A DNA stretch of 64,000 nucleotides, taken from contig NZ_JANLCJ010000006.1 of the NCBI RefSeq assembly GCF_024979295.1, positions 1 to 64,000 of the forward strand, in the 5' to 3' direction. Source of the DNA: Herbiconiux daphne. GTDB taxonomy: Bacteria > Actinomycetota > Actinomycetes > Actinomycetales > Microbacteriaceae. The stretch's first letter is position 1. The number at the start of each line of letters is the position of its first letter. Of this stretch, positions 34,470 through 45,148 are shown in pieces. The translations under genes were made by a program, and so were the position numbers. Below the pieces are notes generated by a model that did no database searches, was not told the origin of the DNA, and was given only the letters and a program-made list of their open reading frames with translations.

Positions 34470-35481
34470 AGCGCTCGATCGCCTCCGTGCTGCGCTCGCA
34501 GAGCACGACCCTCGTGGCCATCATCGTCGTCGGCACGGTGCTGCTCGGCATCGCGTCGAGCGGCAACTTCTTCTCGCCCATCCCGTTCCGCACGTTCTTC
34601 CAGTTCCTGGCCGTGCCGATCCTGATCGGCCTCGCCCAGATGATCACGGTGGCGGTCGGCCAGCTGAACCTGGCCGTCGGCGCCATCGGCGGGGTGGCCG
34701 CGGCGCTGTCGGCGGTGATGATGGCGGATGCCGGCGTGCCCGTCTGGCTCGGGGCGGTCGTCCCGCTGGTCGTCGGCACACTGGCCGGGCTCGTGAACGG
34801 CTGGCTCGTGGTGCTCACCCGCATCAACGGATTCATCGTGACGCTCGCGACCATGACCATCCTGCTCGGCGCGCAGTACGCCCTCGTCAGCACCCGCACG
34901 GTGTCGGCCGCGAACTGGGCGCCGCTCGCCGACATCGGCAAGGCGACCGTGTTCGGCCTGCCGGTCATCTTCCTCGTCTCGGTGGTCGTCGCCATCCTGG
35001 TGGCGCTGGCGTTCCGCTACACCGTCACCGGCCGCAGCCTGCTGGCCAGCGGCGACAACCCCGAAGCCGCGCGGCTGGCGGGCATCTCGAACGATCGCAG
35101 CGTGATCGTGGCGCACGCGGCATCCGGTCTGCTCTGCGGGGTCGCGGCTCTGGTGAGCATCGCCTCGTTGCCGGGCATCAACCAGAGCGTCGGCGGCGAC
35201 TGGCTGCTGCCGAGCTTCGCCGCCCCGATCATCGGCGGCGTCGCCCTCACCGGCGGTTCGGTCGCCGTGCTCGGCACGGTGCTCGCCGCCACCGTGGTGC
35301 GCCTGGTCGACACGGCTCGGGCCGAGTTCCAGCTCGCTCCCGCCTGGGTCAACTTCGTCATCGGCGCGGTCGTGCTCGGCACCGTGGCGCTCGGGCGGGT
35401 GCGACAGGTTCGCCAGGAGCGCCGGCTCGGCGCCGAGCGCGCCCGCGAGGCATCGTCGACCGCGATCTTGGAGAAGACACG

Positions 35482-35485
<4 letters not shown>
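34466..35485 (+). CDS. Sugar ABC transporter permease (CUT2 type, second)
   Basis: Membrane protein of 339 residues similar in layout to the preceding permease, with AVGQLNLAVGAIGGVAAAL in place of the family segment. The GTG start overlaps the first permease stop by four bases and follows a GAGGAGG ribosome site. Its stop overlaps the ATPase ATG (ATGA). It forms the second half of the predicted heterodimeric channel. Confidence 0.9.
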
Positions 35486-37035
<1,550 letters not shown>

Positions 37036-37051
37036 GCGGCGTGCTGTCGTC

Positions 37052-38026
37052 GTGAGGCGCCGAGCGCTCCGGAGCGGACTGCGGCTCACCGAGATCGGCT
37101 TCGGTGCCGCCCAGTTCGGCAACCTCTTCGTCGAGACGACGGATGCCGCGTCGGAGGCGGCGGTGCAGACCGCGCTCGAGGGCGGCATCCGTTATTTCGA
37201 CACGGCTCCGCACTACGGCCTCGGGTTGTCGGAGCGGCGGCTCGGCCGCGCATTGGCCGAAGTGCCGCGCGACGACTACGTGCTCTCGACCAAGGTGGGA
37301 CGGCTGCTCGAGCCTTCTCCCGAGAACGCCGGGCAGCTCGACGACCAGGGCTTCGTGGTGCCGGCCACCACGCGGCGGGTCTGGGACTTCAGCCGTGACG
37401 GGGTGCTGCGCTCGATCGAGTCGAGTCTCGGCCGTCTCGGCACTGATCGCATCGACATCGTCTACCTGCATGATCCCGACGAGCACTGGGCGGCGGCCTC
37501 GACGACCGGCATCGCCACGCTCATCGAGTTGCGGGAGCAGGGTGTGCTGGGGGCCGTCGGCGTGGGCATGAACCAGAGCGCGATGCCGGCCGAGTTCGTG
37601 CGGCAGACCGACATCGACCTCGTGATGGTGGCCGGGCGGTTCACGCTGGCCGATCAGGGTGCGCTGGCCGACCTGCTGCCGCTCGCCCGGGAACGCGGGG
37701 TGGGCGTCGTCGCGGCAGCGGCCTACAACTCGGGACTGCTGAGCGCGCGCCGGGTGCCCGACGAGGTGTTCTTCGACTACGGGCCGGCGCCGGCCGAGGT
37801 GATCGACCGCGCGCGCCGCATCGCGCGGGTGTGTGAGGAGCACGGGGTGACGCTTCCGGATGCGGCGGTGCAGTATCCGCTGCGGCATCCGGCCGTGGTG
37901 TCGGTCGTGCTGGGCAGCCGCACCCCCGCCCACGTCAGGAGCACGCTCGAGCGCTACGCTGCGCCCGTCCCCGAGGAGCTGTGGACCGCCCTCGATGCGG
38001 CGGGACTGGTGCCGCACCCGGGTTGA
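37052..38026 (+). CDS. Aldo-keto reductase, probable aldose 1-dehydrogenase (L-fucose/D-threo-aldose type)
   Basis: NAD(P)-dependent oxidoreductase of 324 residues. The tetrad is visible: Asp in YFDTAPHYG, Tyr in the same segment, Lys in LSTKVGR and His in VYLHDPD. The layout resembles D-threo-aldose 1-dehydrogenases, which oxidise L-fucose, D-arabinose or L-galactose at C1 to the lactone. It is the last gene of the importer/dehydratase operon, 16 bases after the ATPase, and fits as the first catabolic step before the dehydratase. The GTG start has no strong ribosome site. A lactonase and a 2-keto-3-deoxy-acid aldolase are not in the window. Confidence 0.87.
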   Translation: MRRRALRSGLRLTEIGFGAAQFGNLFVETTDAASEAAVQTALEGGIRYFDTAPHYGLGLSERRLGRALAEVPRDDYVLSTKVGRLLEPSPENAGQLDDQGFVVPATTRRVWDFSRDGVLRSIESSLGRLGTDRIDIVYLHDPDEHWAAASTTGIATLIELREQGVLGAVGVGMNQSAMPAEFVRQTDIDLVMVAGRFTLADQGALADLLPLARERGVGVVAAAAYNSGLLSARRVPDEVFFDYGPAPAEVIDRARRIARVCEEHGVTLPDAAVQYPLRHPAVVSVVLGSRTPAHVRSTLERYAAPVPEELWTALDAAGLVPHPG

Positions 38027-38495
38027 GGGGCCTCACGTCGTGGCGCGGCGGGCGCCCGGCTGGGGCGGCCCGCTGCCCGGCCCCGCTCGGGAGGCCCTCT
38101 CGTGACCCCCACGCGTTCGGGCGGCCGAGTCGCCCTCCCGAACCACAAACGGCCTCCCGACGCCACACCCACGAACTCGCTCGGCTCCACCCTCTTAGGG
38201 CCTTCCGACGCCACACCCACAAACTCGGTCGGGAGGCCATCACCCGCCATCCGCGACATCCGGCGGCCGAATCGGCCTCCCGATGGGCGAACGGCCTCCC
38301 GACGCCCTCAACCGCGGACTCGCTCGGGAGGCCACTCGTTCCATCCGAGCCATCCGGAGGCCGAATCGGCCTCCCGAACGGCGAGCGGCCTCCCGACCCC
38401 AGCCACCCGCCACCGCCTAGCCCCAGCAGCAGCCAACCCTGAGACCCACCACCCCGGACCGACCGCACTCCGCGGCCCCCCGCGGCACGCGCCCC
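38027..38495. repeat. Convergent intergenic region with three 73-74 bp palindromic repeats
   Basis: No gene is seen. Units lie at 38087-38160, 38229-38302 and 38324-38396, all beginning TCGGGAGGCC and ending GGCCTCCCGA. They belong to the same family as the units at 15959-16246. The copy at 38229 and the copy at 16079 share a long central stretch with few changes. Additional fragments (GACGCCACACCCAC twice) lie between the first two units. The region separates the convergent aldo-keto reductase and GntR genes. Confidence 0.85.
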
Positions 38496-39179
38496 TCAGT
38501 CGTCGCCGAGCAGGATCGCGGCCGCCGCGATCATCTCGAGCATGCGCTCGCGCATGTGCCCGATGTGCTTTTTCACCGCCGGCTCGATCGCCGCGTAGTC
38601 GCGGGCGACCATCGCCTGGTAGAGCTCGTCGTATTCCTCGGCGCACGAGCGCAGGCGGCTCTGCATCGACGCGGCCCGCAGCCAGAAGCGCTGGATGCGG
38701 CGCCGGGTCTCGCGCACCGTCTCGGCCACGAGCACGTTGCCCGAGAGGGTGTTCGCGTAACGGTGGAACAGCTGGTCGGCGAGCGCCCAGGCCTGCCGGT
38801 CGTCGTTCGCGGCTGCCTTGTACATGTCGTCGACGTAGCCCTTGAGCTTCGCCGCCTCGTCGTCGGTGAGAGTCGTCGCGGCCTTGCGGCAGATGTAGGT
38901 GTCGAGCACCTCGAGCAGATCGCAGGCGTCGTTGACCTCGGTGGCGGTGAGCTGTGACACGGTGAAGCGCGCGTTGTCGGTGCGCTTGACCAGCCCCTCC
39001 TTCTCGAGTCGCTGCAGCGCCTCGCGCACCGGGGTGCGGCTGATGCCGAGCTGACTGGCCAGGCGGTTCTCCGATAGCGGCGAGCCCGATCGCAACCGGA
39101 AACCGGTGATCTCGGCCAGCAGCCACTCATACGCGTCGTCGACGCGGGAACCCGCCTCAGAAGAAACGGCCATCATCAC
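38496..39179 (-). CDS. GntR-family transcriptional regulator with FCD domain
   Basis: Regulator of 227 residues. The winged helix-turn-helix spans about residues 12-75 (LSENRLASQLGISRTPVREALQRLEKEGLV) and an FCD helical domain fills the rest, with metal-site histidines in FHRYANTL and KKHIGHM. Two adjacent ATG codons follow a short GGGCAGG site; either could be the start. It is a single-gene unit divergent from the cell-wall-binding protein. Its target is not obvious: it could act on the sugar operon to its left or on distant genes. A -10-like TACAAT lies at 39201-39196. Confidence 0.85.
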   Translation of the reverse strand: MMMAVSSEAGSRVDDAYEWLLAEITGFRLRSGSPLSENRLASQLGISRTPVREALQRLEKEGLVKRTDNARFTVSQLTATEVNDACDLLEVLDTYICRKAATTLTDDEAAKLKGYVDDMYKAAANDDRQAWALADQLFHRYANTLSGNVLVAETVRETRRRIQRFWLRAASMQSRLRSCAEEYDELYQAMVARDYAAIEPAVKKHIGHMRERMLEMIAAAAILLGDD

Positions 39180-39318
39180 CTGCCCTCAGCTACCGATTGT
39201 AGTGCGCGGACGCGCAGGGCAGGCCCCTTCCGCTCGCCGTACACGGCTGTCGCACGGCCGTTCCTTCGACACCTGTACAGTGAGGCGATCGCACCGCCGC
39301 CCGGAATCGAGGGACCCC

Positions 39319-41289
39319 GTGCTCCACGCACTCACCATCTCGCCACGACGACTTCGTCTCACCGCCGCCATTCTGGCGCTGACCGTGGCGGTGGCCATGG
39401 GCATCAGCTCCGGCGCGACTCCAGCGGTCGCCGCCGGCGCCGACACGGTCAGCGGCACGGTGACGCTCGGCACGACGAGCAGTCCGGCCCACGCCGGCGA
39501 GGTGACGGTGAACGTCTGGAGCGGCGATCAGCCCGGCTCCGATCCGTCCGCCTCCACGACGACGGATGCGCAGGGCCGGTTCTCCGTCAGCGGCCTGAGC
39601 GGCGACTTGCAGAAGGTCGAGTACGTCTACACCGGTTCGGCCGGGTTCGCCTCGGCCTGGTGGTCGACGCGTGCTCGCAGTGACGGCTGGTACTCCGGTT
39701 CCTGGGGCAACGCCGAGTGGTTGCATCCGGTGAGCGCCCCGGGAGTGAAGGCGGACTTCACGCTGCCCCTCGGTGCGAGCATCTCAGGCCGAGTGGTGCG
39801 CTCCGACGGCACGAGCATTCCGAACTGGGTGACCCTCGACGGCTTCGTCGGACTGAACCCTGACGGCACCACCTTCGGCAACGGCGCGAGCCTCACCACC
39901 GACGACAGCGGAACCTACTCCTTCACCGGTCTCCTGCCCGGAACCTACACCGTGCGATTCAACGACGTCTCCGAGAACCCCCTGTACGTGCCCGCGTGGG
40001 GTGGCTCGTCGCTCGAATCGCCGCTGACCCAGGGCTCGTATGCGCTGAAGCCCGGCGATGTGCTCACCGGCATCGACGCCGTGCAGTTCCGCTACGGGCA
40101 CATGTCCGGCACCATCAGCTGCCCGGGCTGCGAGGGGGAGATGGCCCGATCGGGTGGTTACACGATCAAACGCCTCAACACGTCGACGGGCCGCTGGGAA
40201 TACGCGGACAGCGGGTTCGTGAGCGGGAACGGTTCCTACTCGTCGAACGGACTGGTTCCAGGCCGATACCGGGTCTCGGCCGGCGCCTTCGAGGTGCCCA
40301 ATGGATTCCACGCCGTCTCCGCCGACTCCGACCTGAGCGAAGGCGGCCGTATCGTCGTCGACGCCGAGATGAAGGCTCCGAGCGTCACTCGCATCGACGG
40401 CGCCGACCGCTTCGAGGTCTCGGCTCATGTCGCCGAGCGTTTCGCGAAGGGTGTGCCGGTGGTCTACGTGGCCAGCGGACTGGTCTTTCCGGATGCCCTC
40501 TCCGCCGGCCCCGCAGCGTCGCGGGAAGGCGGGCCGCTCCTCCTGACCCTCCGCGATACCGTTCCACCCTCGGTTCGAGCGCAGATCGATCGGCTCGACC
40601 CGCACCGGATCGTGGTCGTCGGGGGCCCGAACTCCGTCGCCCAGTCCGTCCTCGACGACCTGAAGACGCTCACCACCGGCACGGTCGAACGGGTCTCCGG
40701 CGATGACCGCTTCAGTACGTCGCGGGCGATCGCCGCCTATGCCTTCGGCGACACCGGTGCGTCGGGTGCGTACCTCGCGACGGGCCTGAAGTTCCCGGAT
40801 GCCCTCTCCGCCGGGGGTGCCGCGGCGAAGAACGACGTACCGGTGATCGTCGTGAACGGACAGTCGAACGATCTCGACGCAGACACCTCGCACCTTCTGG
40901 ACGGCCTCGGCACGACGTCGGTGACGGTGGTCGGCGGGCCCGCATCCGTCTCCGCCGGCATCCTCGACGACCTCAACGCCCGACCGGGCGCCCGAGCCGA
41001 GCGCATCGACGGTGCCGATCGCTGGGAGGTGTCGGGCAACGTGAACGCCGACGGCTTCGATGTGAGCGACACGGCCGTCATCGCCGTGGGCACCAATTTC
41101 CCGGACGCACTGTCGGGCGGGGCTCTGGCCGGATCGCTCGGCGCGTCATTGTTCGTCGTTCCGGGCGATTGCATCCCGAACGCGACGTACTACCGCATCG
41201 AAGGGCTCGACATCACCTCGATCGTGCTGCTTGGTGGCCTGAATTCGCTGTCACCGGCGATCGATCAGCTCACCAAGTGCGACTACTGA
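39319..41289 (+). CDS. Secreted cell-wall-binding repeat (CWB2) protein with carboxypeptidase-regulatory-like domains
   Basis: Surface protein of 656 residues. A signal peptide (about 1-40, cleaved near VAAGA) is followed by three or four Ig-like/carboxypeptidase-regulatory-like beta domains (45-350), seen as GRFSVSGLSGDLQKVEY and GTYSFTGLLPGTYTVRF. Three C-terminal CWB2 repeats (about 360-656) each start with an IDGADRFEVS-like phrase and contain FPDALSAG and VVVGGPNSV-like segments. CWB2 repeats anchor proteins non-covalently to cell-wall polymers (known from clostridial S-layer proteins). The GTG has a GAGGGA ribosome site. Its role is structural or adhesive; no catalytic site is visible. 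Confidence 0.9.
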   Translation: MLHALTISPRRLRLTAAILALTVAVAMGISSGATPAVAAGADTVSGTVTLGTTSSPAHAGEVTVNVWSGDQPGSDPSASTTTDAQGRFSVSGLSGDLQKVEYVYTGSAGFASAWWSTRARSDGWYSGSWGNAEWLHPVSAPGVKADFTLPLGASISGRVVRSDGTSIPNWVTLDGFVGLNPDGTTFGNGASLTTDDSGTYSFTGLLPGTYTVRFNDVSENPLYVPAWGGSSLESPLTQGSYALKPGDVLTGIDAVQFRYGHMSGTISCPGCEGEMARSGGYTIKRLNTSTGRWEYADSGFVSGNGSYSSNGLVPGRYRVSAGAFEVPNGFHAVSADSDLSEGGRIVVDAEMKAPSVTRIDGADRFEVSAHVAERFAKGVPVVYVASGLVFPDALSAGPAASREGGPLLLTLRDTVPPSVRAQIDRLDPHRIVVVGGPNSVAQSVLDDLKTLTTGTVERVSGDDRFSTSRAIAAYAFGDTGASGAYLATGLKFPDALSAGGAAAKNDVPVIVVNGQSNDLDADTSHLLDGLGTTSVTVVGGPASVSAGILDDLNARPGARAERIDGADRWEVSGNVNADGFDVSDTAVIAVGTNFPDALSGGALAGSLGASLFVVPGDCIPNATYYRIEGLDITSIVLLGGLNSLSPAIDQLTKCDY

Positions 41290-41313
41290 GACGCTGTCGC
41301 GCCGCGATGATGC

Positions 41314-41664
41314 TCAGGCTGCCAGCAGGAGTGCCGACGGCGCATCGTCGTGCGCGCGAGGTTCCGCAGCGGGGTTGCGCAGCTGGGTGCGGGATTCGAG
41401 CGAGATGACCGGCGCGACGCCGCGGGCGACCGTGGGCGTCGTGTCGAGCTCACCGCTCACCGCGTCGAGCAGCTCGGCCAGCGACAGGTCGAGCACCCGG
41501 CACACCGTCGCGAGAATCTCGGACGACACCTCTTTGCGCCCTCGCTCGATCTCGGAGAGGTAGGGCACCGACACCTGCGATCGCGCCGCGAGATCGCGCA
41601 GCGTGAGGCGGCGGTCGAGACGGATGCGACGCAGCACGTGTCCGATCGCGTGGCGGAGGAGCAT
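41314..41664 (-). CDS. clgR: ClgR-type XRE-family transcriptional regulator
   Basis: Regulator of 116 residues. The helix-turn-helix spans about residues 15-70 (LTLRDLAARSQVSVPYLSEIERGRKEVSSEIL), which closely follows the ClgR pattern of actinobacteria, including the ERG-K-SSEIL phrase. ClgR activates clp protease genes and is itself a Clp substrate, usually through C-terminal hydrophobic residues; this protein ends SALLLAA, a plausible degradation tag. It is divergent from clpP with three palindromes between them. The start is supported by TAGCCT exactly six bases upstream. Confidence 0.83.
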   Translation of the reverse strand: MLLRHAIGHVLRRIRLDRRLTLRDLAARSQVSVPYLSEIERGRKEVSSEILATVCRVLDLSLAELLDAVSGELDTTPTVARGVAPVISLESRTQLRNPAAEPRAHDDAPSALLLAA

Positions 41665-41670
41665 GGCCCA

Positions 41671-41676
41671 AGGCTA
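41671..41676 (-). promoter_or_regulatory. -10-like TAGCCT six bases before the clgR start
   Basis: On the minus strand TAGCCT (41676-41671) is followed by six bases and the ATG at 41664, so a leaderless clgR transcript is likely. No convincing -35 is present, as expected for an activator-dependent promoter. Confidence 0.45.
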
Positions 41677-41732
41677 CGACGGGTGACCCGCCCGGCGCAC
41701 CCATTTCGGGCCCGTGGCGGGCCGGCGATCTG

Positions 41733-41789
41733 TCTGCTGTGAGCAGAATCTGGCGGGCGTCTGCGTTCGGCAGATCTGCCGACGGCAGA
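41733..41789. promoter_or_regulatory. Three TCTGC-N5-GCAGA palindromes between clgR and clpP
   Basis: Exact palindromes TCTGC-N5-GCAGA stand at 41733-41747, 41760-41774 and 41775-41789. The centres are different (TGTGA, GTTCG, CGACG), while all ten outer bases are invariant. The last two abut. The half-site spacing resembles published ClgR sites (CGC-N5-GCG type) but the bases differ. This is most likely the binding array of the divergent regulator. Confidence 0.75.
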
Positions 41790-41854
41790 ACGGATGCCGC
41801 CGCGGCGCGCACCCGTCGCATCCTGAGTGCACCACCGCACGAAAGGAGCACACC

Positions 41855-42433
41855 ATGACCGACGCCTCGACCAACACCGGCGATCCCCAGCTCTACCAAC
41901 GACTGCTCGACGAGCGCATCGTCTTTCTCGGCACCGAGGTGAGCGATGTGGTCGCCAACGAGATCTGCGCGAAACTGCTGCTGCTGAACGCGGTGGCGCC
42001 CGAGAAGGACATCTATCTCTACATCAACTCCCCTGGCGGCTCCGTGACCTCGGGGTTCGCGATCTACGACACCATGAACTTCGTGCAGGCCGACGTCGTG
42101 ACGGTGGCGATGGGGTTCGCGGCCTCGATGGGGCAGTTCCTGTTGTCCTCCGGCGCGCCCGGCAAGCGGTTCGCGCTGCCGAACGCCAGCATCGTCATGC
42201 ACCAGCCGCACGGCGGCTTCGGCGGCTCGGCGGCCGACATCCAGACCCAGGCGAAGCAGATCCTGTTCTTCAAGCGCCGGATGGCCGAGCTCACGAGCTC
42301 GCAGACCGGCCGCACGCTCGACGAGATCACCGCCGACGCCGACCGCGACCGCTGGTTCACCGCCGAGGAGTCGCGGGACTACGGGTTCGTCGACCACATC
42401 GTGTCGACGGCTCGTTCGCTGCGCGCGGCCTAG
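41855..42433 (+). CDS. clpP: ATP-dependent Clp protease proteolytic subunit ClpP
   Basis: Serine protease subunit of 192 residues that forms the 14-mer Clp chamber. The catalytic triad is visible: Ser91 in [12 protein letters not shown], His116 in IVMHQPHGG, and an Asp near 165 in DADRDRWF. The oxyanion segment is [11 protein letters not shown]. The ATG follows GAAAGGAG; an in-frame extension through the operator array is rejected. No clpX or second clpP is adjacent, so this is a stand-alone copy rather than the clpP1-clpP2-clpX operon. It is probably the stress-controlled ClpP under the divergent ClgR. Its stop overlaps the rocD stop by three or four bases. Confidence 0.93.
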   Translation: MTDASTNTGDPQLYQRLLDERIVFLGTEVSDVVANEICAKLLLLNAVAPEKDIYLYINSPGGSVTSGFAIYDTMNFVQADVVTVAMGFAASMGQFLLSSGAPGKRFALPNASIVMHQPHGGFGGSAADIQTQAKQILFFKRRMAELTSSQTGRTLDEITADADRDRWFTAEESRDYGFVDHIVSTARSLRAA

Positions 42434-43662
42434 GGAGCGAGTTCGCCGAGCACGGCCGCGAGCTGGTCGACGGCCCAGTCGAGGTCGTCGATCGAGATGA
42501 CGATCGGCGGCGCGAGCCGGATGGTGGAGCCGTGCGTGTCTTTCGCGAGCACCCCGCGTTCCATCAGCAGCTCGCAGACCTCGCGCCCGGTGGCGAGCGC
42601 CGGGTCGATGTCGATGCCCGCCCAGAGTCCGGCGCCGCGCACCGTGACGACACCGTGGCCGACGAGTTCGCGCAGCCGGAACTGCAGCCGCTCACCGAGA
42701 CGGCGCGCGCGTTCCTGGAATTCGCCGGTCGCGAGCATCCGCACCACTTCGAGACCGACCGCCGCGGCGAGCGGGTTGCCGCCGAAGGTCGACCCGTGTT
42801 CGCCGGGGCGCAGCACGCCCAGGATGTCGCGGTTCGCGACCACGGCCGACACCGGCACGATGCCGCCGCCGAGTGCCTTGCCCAGCAGATAGACGTCGGG
42901 AACGACACCGACGAGGTCGCACGCGAAGGTCGCGCCGGTGCGGCCGAGACCCGACTGGATCTCGTCGGCGATGAGGAGCACCTCGTTGGCTGTGCAGATC
43001 TCGCGCACGCGGGGGAGGTAGTCGGCGGGCGGCACGATGATGCCGGCCTCGCCCTGTATGGGCTCGAGCAGCACGGCCACCGTGCCCGGGTTCTCGGCCA
43101 CGGCCCGTTCGAGCGCTACGGCGTCGCCGTAGGGCACCCGCACGAAACCGGGCGTGTAGGGGCCGAAGTCGTCGCGCGCCACCGGGTCGTCGGAGAAGCT
43201 GATGATCGTGGTGGTGCGCCCGTGGAAGTTGCCGTCGGCCACGATGATGGTGGCGCGGTCGTGCTCGACCCCCTTGACCCGGTAGCCCCAGGCACGGGCG
43301 AGCTTGATGCCCGATTCCACCGCCTCGGCGCCGGTGTTCATCGGCAGCACCATGTCTTTGCCGGCGAGCGCGGCGAGCTCTTCGACGAACGGGCCGAGGC
43401 GGTCGGAGTGGAACGCGCGGCTGGTGAGGGTGACGCGGTCGAGCTGCGCTTTCGCAGCCTCGACGAGCAGCGGATGCGAGTGACCGAAGTTCACGGCGGA
43501 GTAGGCCGCGAGGCAGTCGAGGTAGCGGCGGCCGTCGACGGCCGTGATCCAGGCTCCCTCGGCGGTCGCGGCGATGACCGGCAGTGGGTGGTAGTTGTGG
43601 GCGGCGTGCTCGTCTTCCATCTTGAGCAGCGAGGCTTCGACCGCCTCGACCGACGCGCTCAT
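42430..43662 (-). CDS. rocD: Ornithine--oxo-acid transaminase (RocD)
   Basis: PLP-dependent class III aminotransferase of 410 residues, converting ornithine and 2-oxoglutarate to glutamate 5-semialdehyde and glutamate. [24 protein letters not shown], the PLP-site Asp in [15 protein letters not shown], the Schiff-base Lys in LLGKALGGG and STFGGNPLA fit ornithine aminotransferase. The ATG overlaps the stop of the guanidino-enzyme gene by four bases (ATGA), so the two are translationally coupled. The product is the substrate of the aldehyde-dehydrogenase half of PutA, encoded 2 kb away. Confidence 0.92.
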   Translation of the reverse strand: MSASVEAVEASLLKMEDEHAAHNYHPLPVIAATAEGAWITAVDGRRYLDCLAAYSAVNFGHSHPLLVEAAKAQLDRVTLTSRAFHSDRLGPFVEELAALAGKDMVLPMNTGAEAVESGIKLARAWGYRVKGVEHDRATIIVADGNFHGRTTTIISFSDDPVARDDFGPYTPGFVRVPYGDAVALERAVAENPGTVAVLLEPIQGEAGIIVPPADYLPRVREICTANEVLLIADEIQSGLGRTGATFACDLVGVVPDVYLLGKALGGGIVPVSAVVANRDILGVLRPGEHGSTFGGNPLAAAVGLEVVRMLATGEFQERARRLGERLQFRLRELVGHGVVTVRGAGLWAGIDIDPALATGREVCELLMERGVLAKDTHGSTIRLAPPIVISIDDLDWAVDQLAAVLGELAP

Positions 43663-44531
43663 CGGCGCAGTTCCAGCGTGCAGCACTTCACTCCGCCGCC
43701 GCCGAGCAGCAGCTCGGAGAGGTCGACGCCGATGGGGTTGTAGCCGCGATCGCGCAGCTGCTGCTCGAAGCCCTTCGCCCGGGCGGCGATGACCACGTTG
43801 TAGCCGTCGGAGATGGAGTTGAGGCCGAGGATCGAGCCGTCTTCCTCGCTCACGATGATGGCGTCGGGGTAGAGGCGCTCGAGGGTGGCGCGGCTGGCGT
43901 CGTCGAAGGCGCTCGGCAGGTAGGCGATGTTCGCCCCGGCGTCGTCGGTCAGCGGATCGAGCACCGAGATGGCGGTGTCGAGGTGGTAGAAGTTCGGGTT
44001 GACCAGGGTGAGGGTCACGACCTCGCGGCCGAACAGCGCCGCGACCTCTTCATGACTGTTGCTGGCGCTGCGGAAACCGGTGCCGGCGAGGATGCGCGGG
44101 CCCACGAGCAGGAAGTCGCCTTCACCCTCGTTGACGTTCTGCGGATCGACGACCCGGTAGCCGTGCTCGCCGAACCACTCCATGAAGGCCGGGCCCTCGG
44201 GTTGGCGCTGAGCGTGGGTGAAGCTCGCACCGTAGGCGACGTTCCCGATGACGAAGCCGCCGTTGGCGGTGTAGACCATGTCGGGCAGGCCGGCGATCTG
44301 GTCGATCAGCTCGACCTCGTGGCCGAGCTCGCGGTAGAGGTCGTAGAGCTTCTGCCACTGCTCGACGGCCAGGGAGGTGTCGGTGGGCACCGCCGGGTCC
44401 ATCCAGGGGTTGATGCGGTAGGCCACCGTGAAGTGCTCGGGCCGGCACATCAGGTAGTGGCGCGGTGAAGCGGTGCGCGCGGGGTTCGCGCGGCGATCGG
44501 CGGTAGCGGGGTTGAGAGTGGGCGTCGACAT
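43659..44531 (-). CDS. Guanidino-modifying enzyme, annotated dimethylargininase type (DDAH/arginine dihydrolase-like)
   Basis: Enzyme of 290 residues of the amidinotransferase/arginine-deiminase fold. The segment LPDMVYTANGGFVIGN has Asn90 where many deiminases have Asp. ENEGEGDF-type acidic residues (135-139), a His in NFYHLDTA and the C-terminal catalytic Cys in GGGVKCC (283-284) complete the site. The family includes dimethylargininase (makes citrulline) and arginine dihydrolase (makes ornithine). Because rocD, which uses ornithine, follows with a four-base overlap, an arginine-to-ornithine activity is plausible (inference). The ATG follows GGAGA. An Lrp-type regulator lies divergently. 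Confidence 0.85.
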   Translation of the reverse strand: MSTPTLNPATADRRANPARTASPRHYLMCRPEHFTVAYRINPWMDPAVPTDTSLAVEQWQKLYDLYRELGHEVELIDQIAGLPDMVYTANGGFVIGNVAYGASFTHAQRQPEGPAFMEWFGEHGYRVVDPQNVNEGEGDFLLVGPRILAGTGFRSASNSHEEVAALFGREVVTLTLVNPNFYHLDTAISVLDPLTDDAGANIAYLPSAFDDASRATLERLYPDAIIVSEEDGSILGLNSISDGYNVVIAARAKGFEQQLRDRGYNPIGVDLSELLLGGGGVKCCTLELRR

Positions 44532-44703
44532 ACGATCTCCGTGTCAGCAATCAGTTGCACGAGGTGCGGATGGCGGACCAGCGCGCTGTCCTTGGGCCCC
44601 GACTGGGGCACGCCTCTCTCAGTCTGACACGCGGTTTGCGTCGTTTCGCGGCGCTGCGCTCACATAATCGTCAGACTTGTGGAGTTCACGCAAGAATCGG
44701 TCG

Positions 44704-44709
44704 TAGGAT
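44704..44709 (+). promoter_or_regulatory. -10-like TAGGAT six bases before the Lrp-family start
   Basis: TAGGAT is followed by six bases and the ATG at 44716, suggesting a leaderless transcript. The 184-base divergent region also contains CAGTCTGACAC and CGTCAGACTTG, an inverted GTCTGAC/GTCAGAC pair (about 44618 and 44669) that may be an Lrp site. Confidence 0.45.
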
Positions 44710-44715
44710 CGCCCC

Positions 44716-45144
44716 ATGGACGCATTGGATCACCGCATTCTCGACCTGCTGAAGATCAATTCGCGAAGCGGTTACGGTGACATCGGCCAGGTGATCGGCC
44801 TCTCGGCGTCGGCGGTCAAGCGCCGCATCGATCGGCTCGTCGCCGACAACATCATCACGGGGTTCACGATCCAGCTGAACCCCGCCCTCGACGGCACGGT
44901 GACCGAGGCCTACGTGGAGTTGTTCTGCCGCGGCACCGTCGCTCCGGCCGAGTTGCGCCGCATCCTCTCCGGCGTGCCCGAGGTGGTCGACGCGGGGACG
45001 GTGACCGGCAGTGCCGACGCGATCGTGCACATCCGGTCGCGCGACATCCCGAGCCTCGAGGATGCGCTCGAACGGGTGCGCATCGCACCCAACGTCGATC
45101 ACACCCGCAGTGCCATCGTGCTGTCGAACCTGATCCGGCGGTAG
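44716..45144 (+). CDS. Lrp/AsnC-family transcriptional regulator
   Basis: Regulator of 142 residues. The N-terminal helix-turn-helix (LDHRILDLLKINSRSGYGDIGQVIGLSASAVKRRIDRL) is followed by the RAM effector domain that binds amino acids. Its length is normal for the family. It is divergent from the guanidino-enzyme/rocD operon and is the likely arginine- or ornithine-responsive control of it. Four bases separate it from the GntR gene, so the two are co-transcribed. Confidence 0.88.
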   Translation: MDALDHRILDLLKINSRSGYGDIGQVIGLSASAVKRRIDRLVADNIITGFTIQLNPALDGTVTEAYVELFCRGTVAPAELRRILSGVPEVVDAGTVTGSADAIVHIRSRDIPSLEDALERVRIAPNVDHTRSAIVLSNLIRR

Positions 45145-45148
45145 CGGG

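Noticed and set aside
41714..41854. N-terminal extension of ClpP
   Set aside because: It would translate the three-palindrome operator array, while the ATG at 41855 has a strong GAAAGGAG site and gives the normal ClpP length.
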